From positions 10,493 through 74,492 of the forward strand of contig CAZYXZ010000005.1 of the NCBI GenBank assembly GCA_964651395.1: a stretch of DNA of 64,000 bases, given 5' to 3'. The position numbers and the translations under genes were made by a program. Below are positions 36,425-45,638 of the stretch, piece after piece. This stretch comes from CAZYXZ01 sp964651395 (GTDB lineage: Bacteria > Actinomycetota > Actinomycetes > BP-191). The notes below the pieces were generated by a model. The model did no database searches, was not told the origin of the DNA, and worked only from the letters and a program-made list of their open reading frames with translations. Numbering within the stretch: position 1 is the stretch's first letter; each line of letters opens with the position of its first letter.

Positions 36425-37249
36425 TCACCGCGCGCGGTGAGCCACCACCTGGACGTACTCGGATGGGACCGCGAGCGCGCCATCGGTGGAGCGATTGCAC
36501 TCGTCGGCAAGCGCGATGAGTTGGGTGCGCAGCGACTCACGTCCGGTGTCGTCGAGTGCCGCGGACGCCTTCACGATCGGTCCGTAGTAGGCCTGGAAAG
36601 TGTCGTAGAAGTGTGTGGCCGAGCGATAGCGGAATACGAAGTGTTGGCGCGTGATCTCCGCCGTGGCTCCGCTGCCGAGCAGTTGCTGGAGTCGCGCGTC
36701 CGTACCCCATAGCAGCGGCGACGGCACTCCGGTGGGCGGGGCGACGTGCGCCCCCACAATCTTGAACAGCCGCCCGATGAAGCCCTCGGGTGTCCAGTTG
36801 GCGAGGCCGATGCGACCGCCGGGCTTACACACGCGCAGCAGTTCGGCTGCTGCACGGTCGGGGTCCGGGACGAACATCACTCCGAACGTCGAGAGAACGG
36901 CATCGAAGCTCGCATCGGGGAAGGGGAGGTTCTCGGCATCTGCCACCTGCGTCTGGATGTCCAGCCCCTCGGCAGCGGCGCGTCGCGCGGCACACTCGAG
37001 CAGAGCCGGGACGTAGTCCGTTGCGGTCACCGCGGCTCCGCGCCGAGCGGCGGCCAGCGACGCATTCCCGTTGCCAGCGGCGACGTCGAGAACTTGCGAG
37101 CCGGCGACGATGTCGACGGCCTCGCAGACTGTCTCCCCGACGATCTGCAGTGTTGTGCCGATGACGGCGTAGTCGCCGCTGGCCCAGGTCGCCTGCTGGC
37201 GGGCCTTGACCGCTTCGAGGTCCGGCGTGGCGGTGATGGCGGTGGTCAT
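36425..37249 (-). CDS. class I SAM-dependent methyltransferase (UbiE-like)
   Basis: 274 aa from ATG 37249 with AAAGGAG upstream. VLDVAAGNGNASLAAA is motif I; FDAVLSTFGVMFVPD and ELLRVCKPGGRIGL follow. It is 13 bases downstream of the TIGR03086 gene and so in a two-gene operon. Substrate unknown. Not clearly part of the polysaccharide locus. Confidence 0.8.
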   Translation of the reverse strand: MTTAITATPDLEAVKARQQATWASGDYAVIGTTLQIVGETVCEAVDIVAGSQVLDVAAGNGNASLAAARRGAAVTATDYVPALLECAARRAAAEGLDIQTQVADAENLPFPDASFDAVLSTFGVMFVPDPDRAAAELLRVCKPGGRIGLANWTPEGFIGRLFKIVGAHVAPPTGVPSPLLWGTDARLQQLLGSGATAEITRQHFVFRYRSATHFYDTFQAYYGPIVKASAALDDTGRESLRTQLIALADECNRSTDGALAVPSEYVQVVAHRAR

Positions 37250-37262
37250 CTCTGCTGCTCCT

Positions 37263-37907
37263 TTAGCTGTTCGGGACGTGGCGTCCGCTGAATGCGACGA
37301 GTCGTTCGAGCGGGCTGGCACCCGCCGGCGGAGTGGTCTCGGCTGCGAAGGTGTCTCCGTTACGAAGCCCGGGCACCACGATCTGACGGGCAGCGGCTTC
37401 GATGTCGGCCACCAGTGCGTCGGAGGGCGCGTACTGCTGACCGGTGGCTGTGGCCAGGTCCCAGCCGTGGATCAGCCCGTCGAAGCACGTGTAGGCGGTG
37501 AACGTCGTGGCAGGCACGGTTCCGAAGGGCGCGTCCATGTCGCGCTCCTGCGATCCCGGGGTGTGTACCGCTGCGAGCAGCTCAGTCATCATCCGGTGCC
37601 AGTGCTCGGTGGTCGACTCCGGCGTGGTCGGGGCGGCCGGGGATGGACCACCGCGGAAGACCGGCGAGAAGTGCGTCGCGCCGTCGATCATGTGCTGGAG
37701 GACGCCGGTCACCGTGTACTCGTCGCACGGCGTGGGTGCGTCGAGCTGGTCCGGCCGGATGCCGTCGACCACGGGCCGGATCGCCTTGATGACCTCGTCG
37801 AGCTGTGCGACTGCGTCCATGCGGACTCCTCGGGTAATGGCGCTGGCGACGGCTTCCCGGTCGCGACCGAGCGTGATGAGCTGCTCCGTGGTCGGGATCT
37901 GCGTCAT
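37263..37907 (-). CDS. TIGR03086-family (DinB-like, mycothiol-type) protein
   Basis: 214 aa from ATG 37907 with GAAGGAT upstream. LDAPTPCDEYTVTGVLQHM is the family's conserved opening, and CFDGLIHGWDLATATG is the second metal-binding region. Members belong to the DinB/maleylpyruvate-isomerase fold and bind metal. Coupled with the methyltransferase. Function unknown. Confidence 0.8.
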   Translation of the reverse strand: MTQIPTTEQLITLGRDREAVASAITRGVRMDAVAQLDEVIKAIRPVVDGIRPDQLDAPTPCDEYTVTGVLQHMIDGATHFSPVFRGGPSPAAPTTPESTTEHWHRMMTELLAAVHTPGSQERDMDAPFGTVPATTFTAYTCFDGLIHGWDLATATGQQYAPSDALVADIEAAARQIVVPGLRNGDTFAAETTPPAGASPLERLVAFSGRHVPNS

Positions 37908-38075
37908 GGCGTGATCCTTCGCCGTGGTACGTGCCTGGTCATCGGCAGGTTCCGCCAGTGTTCGGCGGCGCCGATGGCGTGAACTACCCACAGACCGACT
38001 GCCGGTTCGTCCCGGCTATCGTTGAGCGGCCTCGCCGCGTTCGTGGCGGGACAGCTACGAGTTGACGGAGGCGGT

Positions 38076-38300
38076 GTGCCGACGGTGTCCGTTGTGTCGG
38101 CGGGCCGTGACCAGAGGCATCACATCAACGTGTTACGGGGTGCGTCTGCACTCGTCGTGATGCTTGTCCACATCTACATGGTCATCAGCGCACACCGCGA
38201 CATCCACGGTGTGGCTGGGTACCGTGCGGTCGTCGTTGCTGCGCAGATGGCCGTGCGGTGCTTCTTCGTCCTGAGCGGCTATCTCTTGATCGACTCATGA
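38076..38300 (+). CDS. acyltransferase 3 family, N-terminal part (cut by in-frame TGA)
   Basis: From GTG 38076 (GGAGG four bases upstream); the frame is also open from 38022. It encodes the first membrane helices, HINVLRGASALVVMLVHIY and CFFVLSGYLL, of an integral membrane O-acyltransferase (acyltransferase 3). It ends in TGA at 38298-38300, immediately followed in the same frame by ATG and the rest of the protein. So either this is a recent nonsense mutation, or the two halves are made separately, or the TGA is a read error. Confidence 0.6.
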   Translation: MPTVSVVSAGRDQRHHINVLRGASALVVMLVHIYMVISAHRDIHGVAGYRAVVVAAQMAVRCFFVLSGYLLIDS

Positions 38301-39197
38301 ATGCGTGAGCGCGCCGCTGGCCGGGGATGGGTGGCTCGGTTCTACTCAAGGCGTGGAGCGCGGCTCCTCCCGCTCTGGCTCGTAACCGGTCTCTGTCTCG
38401 TGCTGCTTCGCTCCTACAGAGACCTTTTCGATTTCTGGTCCACGCTTCAGTACTTCACGTTCACGCAGTTGTTCGCGCTTCGGCCACCGCTGCTGGATCC
38501 GGGATGGACGATCTACTGCGAGGTGGTCTACTACGCGCTTCTCCCCATCGTCGTTGCGGCAGTGGCGCGCGTATCAGGCCGACCGATCAAGGCGCTGACC
38601 GTTCTTGGGTTCGCCGTCGCGGGAATCGCCCTGCGGCCTGTGCTGTCCAGCCTTGGTCTGGTGAGTCCGCGACTCCACGCACCCTTGTTCGCGGCCGATC
38701 TGTTCGTCATCTTCCTCGCGGGCGTGGCGCTCCGAATGGCTGAGCAGCGGCTCGTCGTGCTGCGGGGAAAGGGCACGCTCATGCTGGGCCTTGCCGGGGC
38801 AGCCGGCATCGTCGCAGTGTCAACGTACCCACCGCGACTCGGTGGCTCGGTGTTGTTCAATCTCGTCTCAATTCCGCCGCTCGTGGCCATTGTGGCCTCC
38901 GGAACGGCCCGCTCAAGAGTGTTGGCTTACGTCGGCCGCAGCGCCTACGGCGTGTACCTGCTTCATATGTTCTTCGTGGAGTGGGTGATCTTCCGTTTCG
39001 CCATCACGACGGAGTCGAGTCGAACCCGCGTCCTACTGATCGCAGTCACGATCGTGGCCGCCACCCTGCTCGCTGCCTTCATGCTGCACCGGACCGTGGA
39101 GCGCCCGGCCATTGAGTGGATGCGGCGCCGGTTGACTTCACGGCTCGCGAGGAGGCAGCTGGGCTCGGCGCCTGGCAGTGCTTCCAGCGTGGCGTGA
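38301..39197 (+). CDS. acyltransferase 3 family, C-terminal part
   Basis: 298 aa continuing in the same frame from ATG 38301, directly after the TGA. FYSRRGARLLPLWLVTG, DPGWTIYCEVVYYALLPIV and YGVYLLHMFFVEW are the acyltransferase 3 core, with about eight membrane helices. A whole protein would be ~375 aa, the usual family length. It probably O-acylates a surface sugar. No RBS was seen for an independent start, though translational coupling across TGAATG is possible. Confidence 0.65.
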   Translation: MRERAAGRGWVARFYSRRGARLLPLWLVTGLCLVLLRSYRDLFDFWSTLQYFTFTQLFALRPPLLDPGWTIYCEVVYYALLPIVVAAVARVSGRPIKALTVLGFAVAGIALRPVLSSLGLVSPRLHAPLFAADLFVIFLAGVALRMAEQRLVVLRGKGTLMLGLAGAAGIVAVSTYPPRLGGSVLFNLVSIPPLVAIVASGTARSRVLAYVGRSAYGVYLLHMFFVEWVIFRFAITTESSRTRVLLIAVTIVAATLLAAFMLHRTVERPAIEWMRRRLTSRLARRQLGSAPGSASSVA

Positions 39198-39315
39198 TCT
39201 ACCCATCCGCGCAGCCGGTGTTGGCGGAAGTGGCCGATGTGGGCTGCTTCAGGTCGGCGCATCCTCGGGCCTGACGGCGCGGCACAGCCGGCCGCGAACG
39301 ACCGGAGGCGAACCG

Positions 39316-39681
39316 ATGCGTTACAGCATTCAGGAGATCCCAATCGAGATGGAGCTCGACGGCATCCAGACGAGGGCGATCGAGGGCGGAGACATCCTCA
39401 CTCGCGTCATCGACCTGCCAGCGGGCGTGGACTTCACACCACTGTTCGTGGGACTGCCCGGCGACATGTGTCAGTGCCCGCACTGGGGCTACGTGGTGAA
39501 GGGGTCGATCAACCTGCGTTACGCCGACGGCCGCGAGGAGGCCAACCGGGCCGGCGACGTCTACTACTGGCCGGGCGGTCACACCGGCTGGACCGACGAG
39601 GGTGTGACGTTCGTGGAATTCAGCCCGACCGTCGAGATTCTTCCGGTGCTGGACCACTTGTCTCGGCAGCTGGCCGGCTGA
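39316..39681 (+). CDS. cupin-domain protein
   Basis: 121 aa from ATG 39316 with GGAGG at good spacing. CPHWGYVVKGSINLRYADG and AGDVYYWPGGHTGWTDEG are cupin motifs 1 and 2. Single small beta-barrel, metal-binding likely. Upstream of the LuxR gene and perhaps in its regulon or operon. Ligand unknown. Confidence 0.8.
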   Translation: MRYSIQEIPIEMELDGIQTRAIEGGDILTRVIDLPAGVDFTPLFVGLPGDMCQCPHWGYVVKGSINLRYADGREEANRAGDVYYWPGGHTGWTDEGVTFVEFSPTVEILPVLDHLSRQLAG

Positions 39682-39707
39682 TCACGCACACGCAGTACCG
39701 TGACTGC

Positions 39708-41348
39708 GTGACCGTGAACACGTTGGCAGCCCTCGCCGAAGCCCGCGAGGCGCTGCAGCAGGGCGACTGGCAGGCGGCGCTCGACGGCGTCCAGTCCGTG
39801 GGTGTCACGTCCGGCATCGCGGAGGCGGACCGGCTCGATATCGCTGCGGAGGCGTTGTGGTGGCTCGGCCACCTCGATCGCTGCATCGCCTCGCGCGAGG
39901 AGGCGTATGCCTGCTACGAGTCGCTCGGTGAGTCGCTGTCGGCCGGCAGGTGCGCGGTAAGGCTCTGGGAGCACCATTCGATGAATGTGCGACCGGCCAT
40001 CGCCGGAGCCTGGCTACGGCGTGCACGACGTGCGCTCGAGAGCGCTCCGCAGTCGGCGGAGTACTGCTCTTTGGTGCTGCGCGAGGCGGAGGTCGCCCAT
40101 GGCGCGGGCGAACTTGACCACGCGGCGTCGCTAGCGGCTGGCGCCTTGGTGCTCGCTCGCGTGCTTGGATCACGCGACCTCGAGGCCGAGGCACTGCAGA
40201 CGACCGGTCGTATTCTCATCGACGCGGGTCGGCTCGCCGACGGCTTGGGACACCTCGACGAGGCGATGCTCTTAGCGGTTGAAGGGCGACTGTCGGCCTA
40301 CTCGACGGGCAAGGTCTACTGCAGTCTTATCAGCGCCTGCGAGTCGCTCGGCGATCTGCGCCGCGCGGCTGAGTGGACCGACGCCACCGCGCGATGGTCC
40401 GAAAAGCACCCGCTTGCCATGTGGCCTGGAATCTGCCGCGTGCATCATGCGGCGCTGCTGCAGCTGCGAGGGGACTGGGTCGGCGCCGAGCGCGAGGCAC
40501 GGCAGGCATGCGTGGAGCTGGACGGCTTTCATGTGCCCAACGTCGCTGCCGGTTACGTCGAGATCGCTGAGATCCGACGCCGATTGGGTGACCTCGACGG
40601 CGCAGAAGCCGCCTTCGCGAAAGCCGAGGAGCTGTGTGGTCATCAGAGTCCTGGTCTGGCGCTCCTCCGCCTGGCGCAAGGACGGATCGATGCAGCGAGC
40701 GGCACCATCACGCGGATGCTGGCGGAGGAGACCTGGAACCACCTCGCACGCGCGAAACTGCTGCCCGCGCGAGTTCAAATTGCCGTGGCAGCGCAGGACT
40801 TGGACGCGGCCGCCGATGCCGTAGTGGAACTCGAGCAGATCGCCGCCGACTACGAGAGCCCGGCTCTCCGCGCCGCAGCGCTTTCGGCGCGGGGCCGACT
40901 CCTGCTCGCACAGGGCGAGGCCGGAGCTGCGTGCGCTTCGCTGCACGAAGCGCTCAAGCGATGGCAAGAGCTCGAGGTTCCCTACGAGGTCGCGACGGCA
41001 CGCCTGCTCCTGGGACAGGCCTGTCGCAACAGCGGCGACGAGGACAGCGCCGTCCGCTCGTTCACCAGCGCGGCGGCCATCTTCGACCGGCTGGGCGCAG
41101 CCACAGACGCGCGGCACCTTCGCGATCTGACGACGCCATCCGCTCTGCCCGCTGGCCTGACTGCACGAGAGGCGGAGGTGCTGTCGCTGGTCGCGTCGGG
41201 CCAAACCAACAAGGAGATCGCGTCAGTTCTGTTCCTCAGTGAGCGCACGGTCGCGCGTCACCTCTCGAACATCTTCACCAAGATCGGCGTGCCATCCCGT
41301 ACTGCAGCGGCGGCCTTCGCCTACGAAAACAACCTCACGCTGACCTAA
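39708..41348 (+). CDS. LuxR family regulator with TPR-like helical array
   Basis: 546 aa from GTG 39708. About 470 residues of repeated helical pairs (TPR-like; Ala/Leu/Glu-rich) precede a C-terminal LuxR HTH: LTAREAEVLSLVASGQTNKEI and LSERTVARHLSNIFTKIGV. No N-terminal ATPase, so it is not a MalT/LAL type. Downstream of the cupin gene by 26 bases. Ends in CTAA overlapping the convergent FkbM gene by four bases. Signal unknown. Confidence 0.85.
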   Translation: MTVNTLAALAEAREALQQGDWQAALDGVQSVGVTSGIAEADRLDIAAEALWWLGHLDRCIASREEAYACYESLGESLSAGRCAVRLWEHHSMNVRPAIAGAWLRRARRALESAPQSAEYCSLVLREAEVAHGAGELDHAASLAAGALVLARVLGSRDLEAEALQTTGRILIDAGRLADGLGHLDEAMLLAVEGRLSAYSTGKVYCSLISACESLGDLRRAAEWTDATARWSEKHPLAMWPGICRVHHAALLQLRGDWVGAEREARQACVELDGFHVPNVAAGYVEIAEIRRRLGDLDGAEAAFAKAEELCGHQSPGLALLRLAQGRIDAASGTITRMLAEETWNHLARAKLLPARVQIAVAAQDLDAAADAVVELEQIAADYESPALRAAALSARGRLLLAQGEAGAACASLHEALKRWQELEVPYEVATARLLLGQACRNSGDEDSAVRSFTSAAAIFDRLGAATDARHLRDLTTPSALPAGLTAREAEVLSLVASGQTNKEIASVLFLSERTVARHLSNIFTKIGVPSRTAAAAFAYENNLTLT

Positions 41349-42271
41349 GCCGATGCCGCTGTCAGCACGGACAGCCGATCAGCGGGAGCGATGAGGATGT
41401 CGTCGAGTGGCAGCGGACTCTCGAACCGGTCGAGGCGCAACCACGTCCCATCGGTCTGGCGGCGGTGGAATGTGTAGTCCAGCCCGTCGAACTGATCACT
41501 GACCGCGCTGGTGGGGTCCACACCGCGCCGCTGGAACATTCCCACGTTCCACTCCGCGTAGATGACGGGCCTCATCTCGCGGATGGTCGCCGCCGCACCT
41601 TGCAGGAACAAGTCCTCATGGCCCTCAATGTCCACCTTGACGAAGTCGAGCCGGATTGTGGGTCGGCTCGACAAGTAGCCGTCCAGGGTGATCAGCCGCG
41701 TCCGCACGGTAGCGAAGCGGTCGTCGAGCCCATCCGCAACCAGCACCGACGCATTGCCGGTGCCGGCGCCTCGCTCGAAATCCTCGCGGAGTGTGATCAC
41801 GGCCTCGGCCTCCACGGACGACAGCCCTAGGCGTTCGACTGTGGCGGAGCCCAGTACGCCGTTCCGGCGAAGGTTGTCCTCTAGGCGGTCGGCATTGCGA
41901 GGAACCGGCTCGAACGCGAACAAATGGCCACGTGCCTCGGCGCAGGTACGCGCCAAGGGCACCGACCAGAAGCCCACGTTCGCTCCGACGTCTAGGGCGC
42001 AGCCGCCCTGGCGGATGAACCGACGTCCCAGGTTGATGCCGACGTCGTCATACTCGCCCGTGTAATAGGCGCGGAACTCGGTCCGTGCGCGTAGATCTAC
42101 CAGCATCTCGTGCCCGAGCTTCATCTTCGCGATGACCTGCGCCGACGGCCCGCTCCCCTGTAGGTAGTCGTCGCAGAGATCGATCAGTCGTGTCCGGCCG
42201 CGCATGTCGCGTGGGGAGTGTCGTAGGAACGTGGCGGCAACCCACCGAGCGGTTCGCAAGGTCATCGGCAC
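41345..42271 (-). CDS. FkbM family methyltransferase
   Basis: 308 aa. CALDVGANVGFWSVPLA (motif I), DFVKVDIEGHEDLF and the typical late Asn/Glu pattern identify FkbM. Different from the FkbM-like gene at 31535. Likely O-methylates a glycan, which would tie it to the polysaccharide locus although it lies apart. Convergent with the LuxR gene. Confidence 0.8.
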   Translation of the reverse strand: MPMTLRTARWVAATFLRHSPRDMRGRTRLIDLCDDYLQGSGPSAQVIAKMKLGHEMLVDLRARTEFRAYYTGEYDDVGINLGRRFIRQGGCALDVGANVGFWSVPLARTCAEARGHLFAFEPVPRNADRLEDNLRRNGVLGSATVERLGLSSVEAEAVITLREDFERGAGTGNASVLVADGLDDRFATVRTRLITLDGYLSSRPTIRLDFVKVDIEGHEDLFLQGAAATIREMRPVIYAEWNVGMFQRRGVDPTSAVSDQFDGLDYTFHRRQTDGTWLRLDRFESPLPLDDILIAPADRLSVLTAASA

Positions 42272-42289
42272 CGATCTAGCCTGCCAGAC

Positions 42290-43261
42290 CTAGCGCGCTG
42301 CACCCTCGCCGAGCCGGGATCGGACCTCGGCCTCGTAGGCCTGGACGGCGGGCCCGGCCCATACCTCCGTGAGGGCGTGCAGGGTCGGATGACCCGAGTC
42401 GCGCTCGGCGTCCCACTCGTCCGCGAACGCGCCGGATGTGATCTCCGCCAGGACCTCGCGCATGGCGGAGACGACGTCGAGGTGGTCATAGCGCTCGCCG
42501 CGGGAGAGCTGGCCGTACTGGCTGATCGGCGAGTGATGCGCCATCTGCTTGGCATAGCCCTCGAGGCGCAGCAGCCGGTAGGTGCGCTCGACCTCACCAG
42601 ACAGCACGAGCTCGGTCATGATCGCCTCGAGCGGGATCCCCTCTTCGAACATCACCTGAGCGAACGACGTGCTGACCCGCTTGAGCGCTGGTGAGAGGAC
42701 CTGCTCGACGCCGAGGTCGAGCACCGCCTCCTGGCGCGGGGTGAGCTCGAGGGCACCCTGTCGCAGGCCGCCGAGAGCTCGCGCCAGCGCGAGCAGCCGA
42801 GCCTGGCACGTGCCCGTTGCGTCGCGGTGCACGCCAACCGCAGTGATGAAGCCCTTGTCCTCGGTGTAGCAGCTGCGCACCTCGGGGCCGAGCATCCGCG
42901 GCGCGATCATGCCGACGTCGCACGCAGGGTCGTAGCGGCCGAACGCCAGGGTGTAGCCGCTGGCGACCACGACCAGCGCGTCGTCGCGGGGCGTGATCGG
43001 CAGCGTGGGGATCGCGTCGTCCGGCACGATCAGACAGAGGACGTCGTACGACGACGCCTCGCCGATGTCGGCCGCCGCGAAGCCGTCGGCGACAGCCGCC
43101 TCGCGGGTGGCATCGGCGCGCACGCAGGCGGTGACGTCGAGCCCGCTGTCCCGGAGGTTGAGCGCCCAGGACCGCCCCTGGTTTCCGTAGCCGACGACCG
43201 CGACCCGCTGCCCGTCGAGGGCGCTGAGATCGGCGTCGCGCTCGTACCAGATCGTGGTCAC
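42290..43261 (-). CDS. ketol-acid reductoisomerase-like (IlvC family) protein
   Basis: 323 aa from GTG 43261 with GAGGGAG upstream. VAVVGYGNQGRSWALNLRDSG is the IlvC nucleotide-binding opening, MIAPRMLGPEVRSCYTE the core, and DLGVEQVLSP keeps the D-x3-E metal pair of KARI. Several typical IlvC segments are altered (for example ACVRADATREA and the C-terminal half), and it is away from ilvB/ilvN. So it may not be the housekeeping valine/isoleucine enzyme. Divergent from the secreted/membrane protein gene. Confidence 0.7.
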   Translation of the reverse strand: MTTIWYERDADLSALDGQRVAVVGYGNQGRSWALNLRDSGLDVTACVRADATREAAVADGFAAADIGEASSYDVLCLIVPDDAIPTLPITPRDDALVVVASGYTLAFGRYDPACDVGMIAPRMLGPEVRSCYTEDKGFITAVGVHRDATGTCQARLLALARALGGLRQGALELTPRQEAVLDLGVEQVLSPALKRVSTSFAQVMFEEGIPLEAIMTELVLSGEVERTYRLLRLEGYAKQMAHHSPISQYGQLSRGERYDHLDVVSAMREVLAEITSGAFADEWDAERDSGHPTLHALTEVWAGPAVQAYEAEVRSRLGEGAAR

Positions 43262-43354
43262 GTCCACTCCCTCTGTCCGACGACTCGCCCATCTTGCCCT
43301 TTGCTGCCTGGCCGGGCCCGGGCACAATCCGCGCAAAGCCCTGGGGGAGGGTTG

Positions 43355-45247
43355 ATGGGGGTGCGTACGACGCGGCGGCTGCTCGCCGTCGCCCCGCTCG
43401 TGATCGCCGCGAGCCTCTTCACCGGCCCGCCTGCGCAGGCCGCGGTCACGCTGACCACCAACGACCTCGCGGCCTTTCTCCAGGCTGGTGGCGCGCCGGT
43501 TCTCGTGACCTTCGACCGAGACAAGCCAGGCTCGTTGTTCAGTGCCGAGAGCACGGGTGGGCTGACGGTCACCGCGCCCGAGGGGGCTGCGCGCCTCGTC
43601 GTGGTCCGCGCCGACGACACCTTCACCCCGGTGGCGCCCGGGGCGCCGCCCGATCTCGTGCACAAGCTGCCGTCGACGTCGGGCGACAACGTGCTCTCAC
43701 CCGGCGGACCGGAGCTGCGTCTCGCCGATCCAGCCTTCGACGACGACCGGATCACCCTGACCTTCGATCCGCCCGTGAGCGCGGTGGGCTTCGATGTGGT
43801 GTATCAGTCCTTCGACTCGGTGCAGGGCATCGCGGTCACCGTCCTGGCCGCCGACGGCACCGTGCTGGCGACCGACGACGGCATCCCTGAGGGCGCGACC
43901 AACCCGGCGGATGCCCCGGGCGGCAGCGGGTTCGTCGGATTCATCGCCGACGCTGCGGAGATCGCCAGCGTCACGATCGTCGACGGTGACGGGGACGCCG
44001 TCTTCACGGACGGCAACATCGGCCTCGACACAATCCGTGTGGACCCGGCGTCCAGGTCGAGGGTTCGCCTCTCCACCAGTCCGGCGATCCGTCAGCGCCA
44101 GCCGGCCTTCGCAGGGTCACTCGCACCGCCTCAGCAGGTCGACCACTCGCCGAAGGCCAGTGCGATCAGCCTGGCTGTCGGCTCGCTGCTCCTCGCTCTC
44201 GTCTTCCCGGCAGAGCTGTTCAACGCCACTTGGGAGGCGAACTACGAGGTGGTGGCGCAGCGGTTCCGGCGACTGCAGCGACGACCTCGACGCAGCTGGC
44301 CCGTGCCGCTCGTCTTCGGACTCTGCCTCGTCGGGGCCGGGGCGCTGCAGGGACAGCTCGACCGCGAGATGGGCTTTGGCCGCCGCTATGTCGCGTTCAT
44401 CCTCGGGGCCGCTCTCGCGGGTCTGACCCGCGTCGCCATCCCGTCGTTCACCGGCGACCGGCTCGACCGCGAAGGCCGTGTGGGCCTACGCCTTGAGCCG
44501 CTCCCGCTCGGCCTCGTCGTGGCTGCGGTCAGTGTCGGGGTGTCGTGGCTGGCGAGGTTCGAGCCCGGCTACTTCTACGGGGCGATCGGCGGGTTCGTTC
44601 CTGTGATCGCACTCACGTCGCGGAGGGAAGGCCGACGCGTGGCCATCACGCTCGCCGCGACGGTGGCGCTCGGATTGTCTGCAGGATTGCTGCTCGGCTG
44701 GCTCGACGTCCTGCCCATCGTCGATGCCACGTTTCCCGAGCAGGTCGTGAGCGGCACGCTCTCCGCGATCTACATCGGTGCGCTGAGCGGACTCATGTTC
44801 GCGATGCTGCCGCTGACCTTCTTGCCCGGCCGGCAGCTCCGGCAGTGGAGCCACAAGGTCTGGCTCGCGGCGTTCGTCCTCTCCGCGGGCCTCTACATCA
44901 AAGAGCTGGTCGAGCCGGCCAAGGGTACGAAAGGCAGCGTCCGCGTCGTGGTCGTGCTCTTTCTCGCCTTCGGCAGCCTCAGCGTCGGGTTCTGGCTCTA
45001 CTGCCGCGGGCTCCGCCGTACGCCTCGGCTCGTCCCGGCACCGGCAACGGCACCGAGTCCGCCAGTAGTGCGGGAGGCCGAGCCTTGGCCGGGGTACGAC
45101 GGGATGACGGCGAAGCAGATCACCGCCCTCCTCGCAGAGGCGGACGACGAGCGGCGCGGTGTCGTTCATGCCTACGAGGCAGCCAACAAGGGCCGCCTCA
45201 CGATCCTTCGGGCCAGCGCTACTGACGGGCACGAACCGTCGCGCTGA
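43355..45247 (+). CDS. exported protein with extracellular domain and multi-pass membrane region
   Basis: 630 aa from ATG 43355 with GGGGGAGGG upstream. A signal peptide (about residues 1-30, ending AQA) leads into a ~230-residue beta-rich domain with acidic Asp-rich turns, such as DGDGDA, that could bind calcium. The second half has about 8 membrane helices, then a cytoplasmic helical tail. No family recognised. Its 3' end overlaps the convergent MmcQ/YjbR gene by 29 bases. Confidence 0.65.
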   Translation: MGVRTTRRLLAVAPLVIAASLFTGPPAQAAVTLTTNDLAAFLQAGGAPVLVTFDRDKPGSLFSAESTGGLTVTAPEGAARLVVVRADDTFTPVAPGAPPDLVHKLPSTSGDNVLSPGGPELRLADPAFDDDRITLTFDPPVSAVGFDVVYQSFDSVQGIAVTVLAADGTVLATDDGIPEGATNPADAPGGSGFVGFIADAAEIASVTIVDGDGDAVFTDGNIGLDTIRVDPASRSRVRLSTSPAIRQRQPAFAGSLAPPQQVDHSPKASAISLAVGSLLLALVFPAELFNATWEANYEVVAQRFRRLQRRPRRSWPVPLVFGLCLVGAGALQGQLDREMGFGRRYVAFILGAALAGLTRVAIPSFTGDRLDREGRVGLRLEPLPLGLVVAAVSVGVSWLARFEPGYFYGAIGGFVPVIALTSRREGRRVAITLAATVALGLSAGLLLGWLDVLPIVDATFPEQVVSGTLSAIYIGALSGLMFAMLPLTFLPGRQLRQWSHKVWLAAFVLSAGLYIKELVEPAKGTKGSVRVVVVLFLAFGSLSVGFWLYCRGLRRTPRLVPAPATAPSPPVVREAEPWPGYDGMTAKQITALLAEADDERRGVVHAYEAANKGRLTILRASATDGHEPSR

Positions 45248-45635
45248 GCGCCTTGGGCGCCTGGAGGCAGTAGCTCTCGGTCAGCAACTCGCCGACCTCC
45301 ACCCAGTCGACGCGATTCCCGAGGACCAGGCCGACCTCGTCTGCACGCCATGGCGGCGCGAAGTACGGCGCGCCCATCGTGCGGAGCGCGTGGAGCTCCG
45401 GTCCGGACGCGCGGAACATCAGCACGTACGCCGGACCGCCAGTGCCGGCGGCGCGCGCGTAGCCGGGCGGCCACCCCTCTGCAATGCCGAGAACGTGCGC
45501 GAACGTCTTGCCGCGCACCCGCCACCGCCTGCCCACCCATGCGGCTTCCTCGTACGCGTCCGGCAGGGCGAGGCAGAGGTGGCGCAGCCTTGTCACCGTG
45601 GCCGCCGGCACGTTCCCGCCCACGGCGTCGTCCAT
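45219..45635 (-). CDS. MmcQ/YjbR family protein
   Basis: 138 aa. RLRHLCLALPDAYEEAAWVG and RWRVRGKTFAHVLG are the family motifs; VDWVEVGELLTESYCLQAPK is the C-terminal one. Small alpha/beta fold, often annotated as DNA-binding, but the biochemical role is not settled. Separated from the next gene by three bases. Confidence 0.85.
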   Translation of the reverse strand: MDDAVGGNVPAATVTRLRHLCLALPDAYEEAAWVGRRWRVRGKTFAHVLGIAEGWPPGYARAAGTGGPAYVLMFRASGPELHALRTMGAPYFAPPWRADEVGLVLGNRVDWVEVGELLTESYCLQAPKALSATVRARQ

Positions 45636-45638
45636 CGA

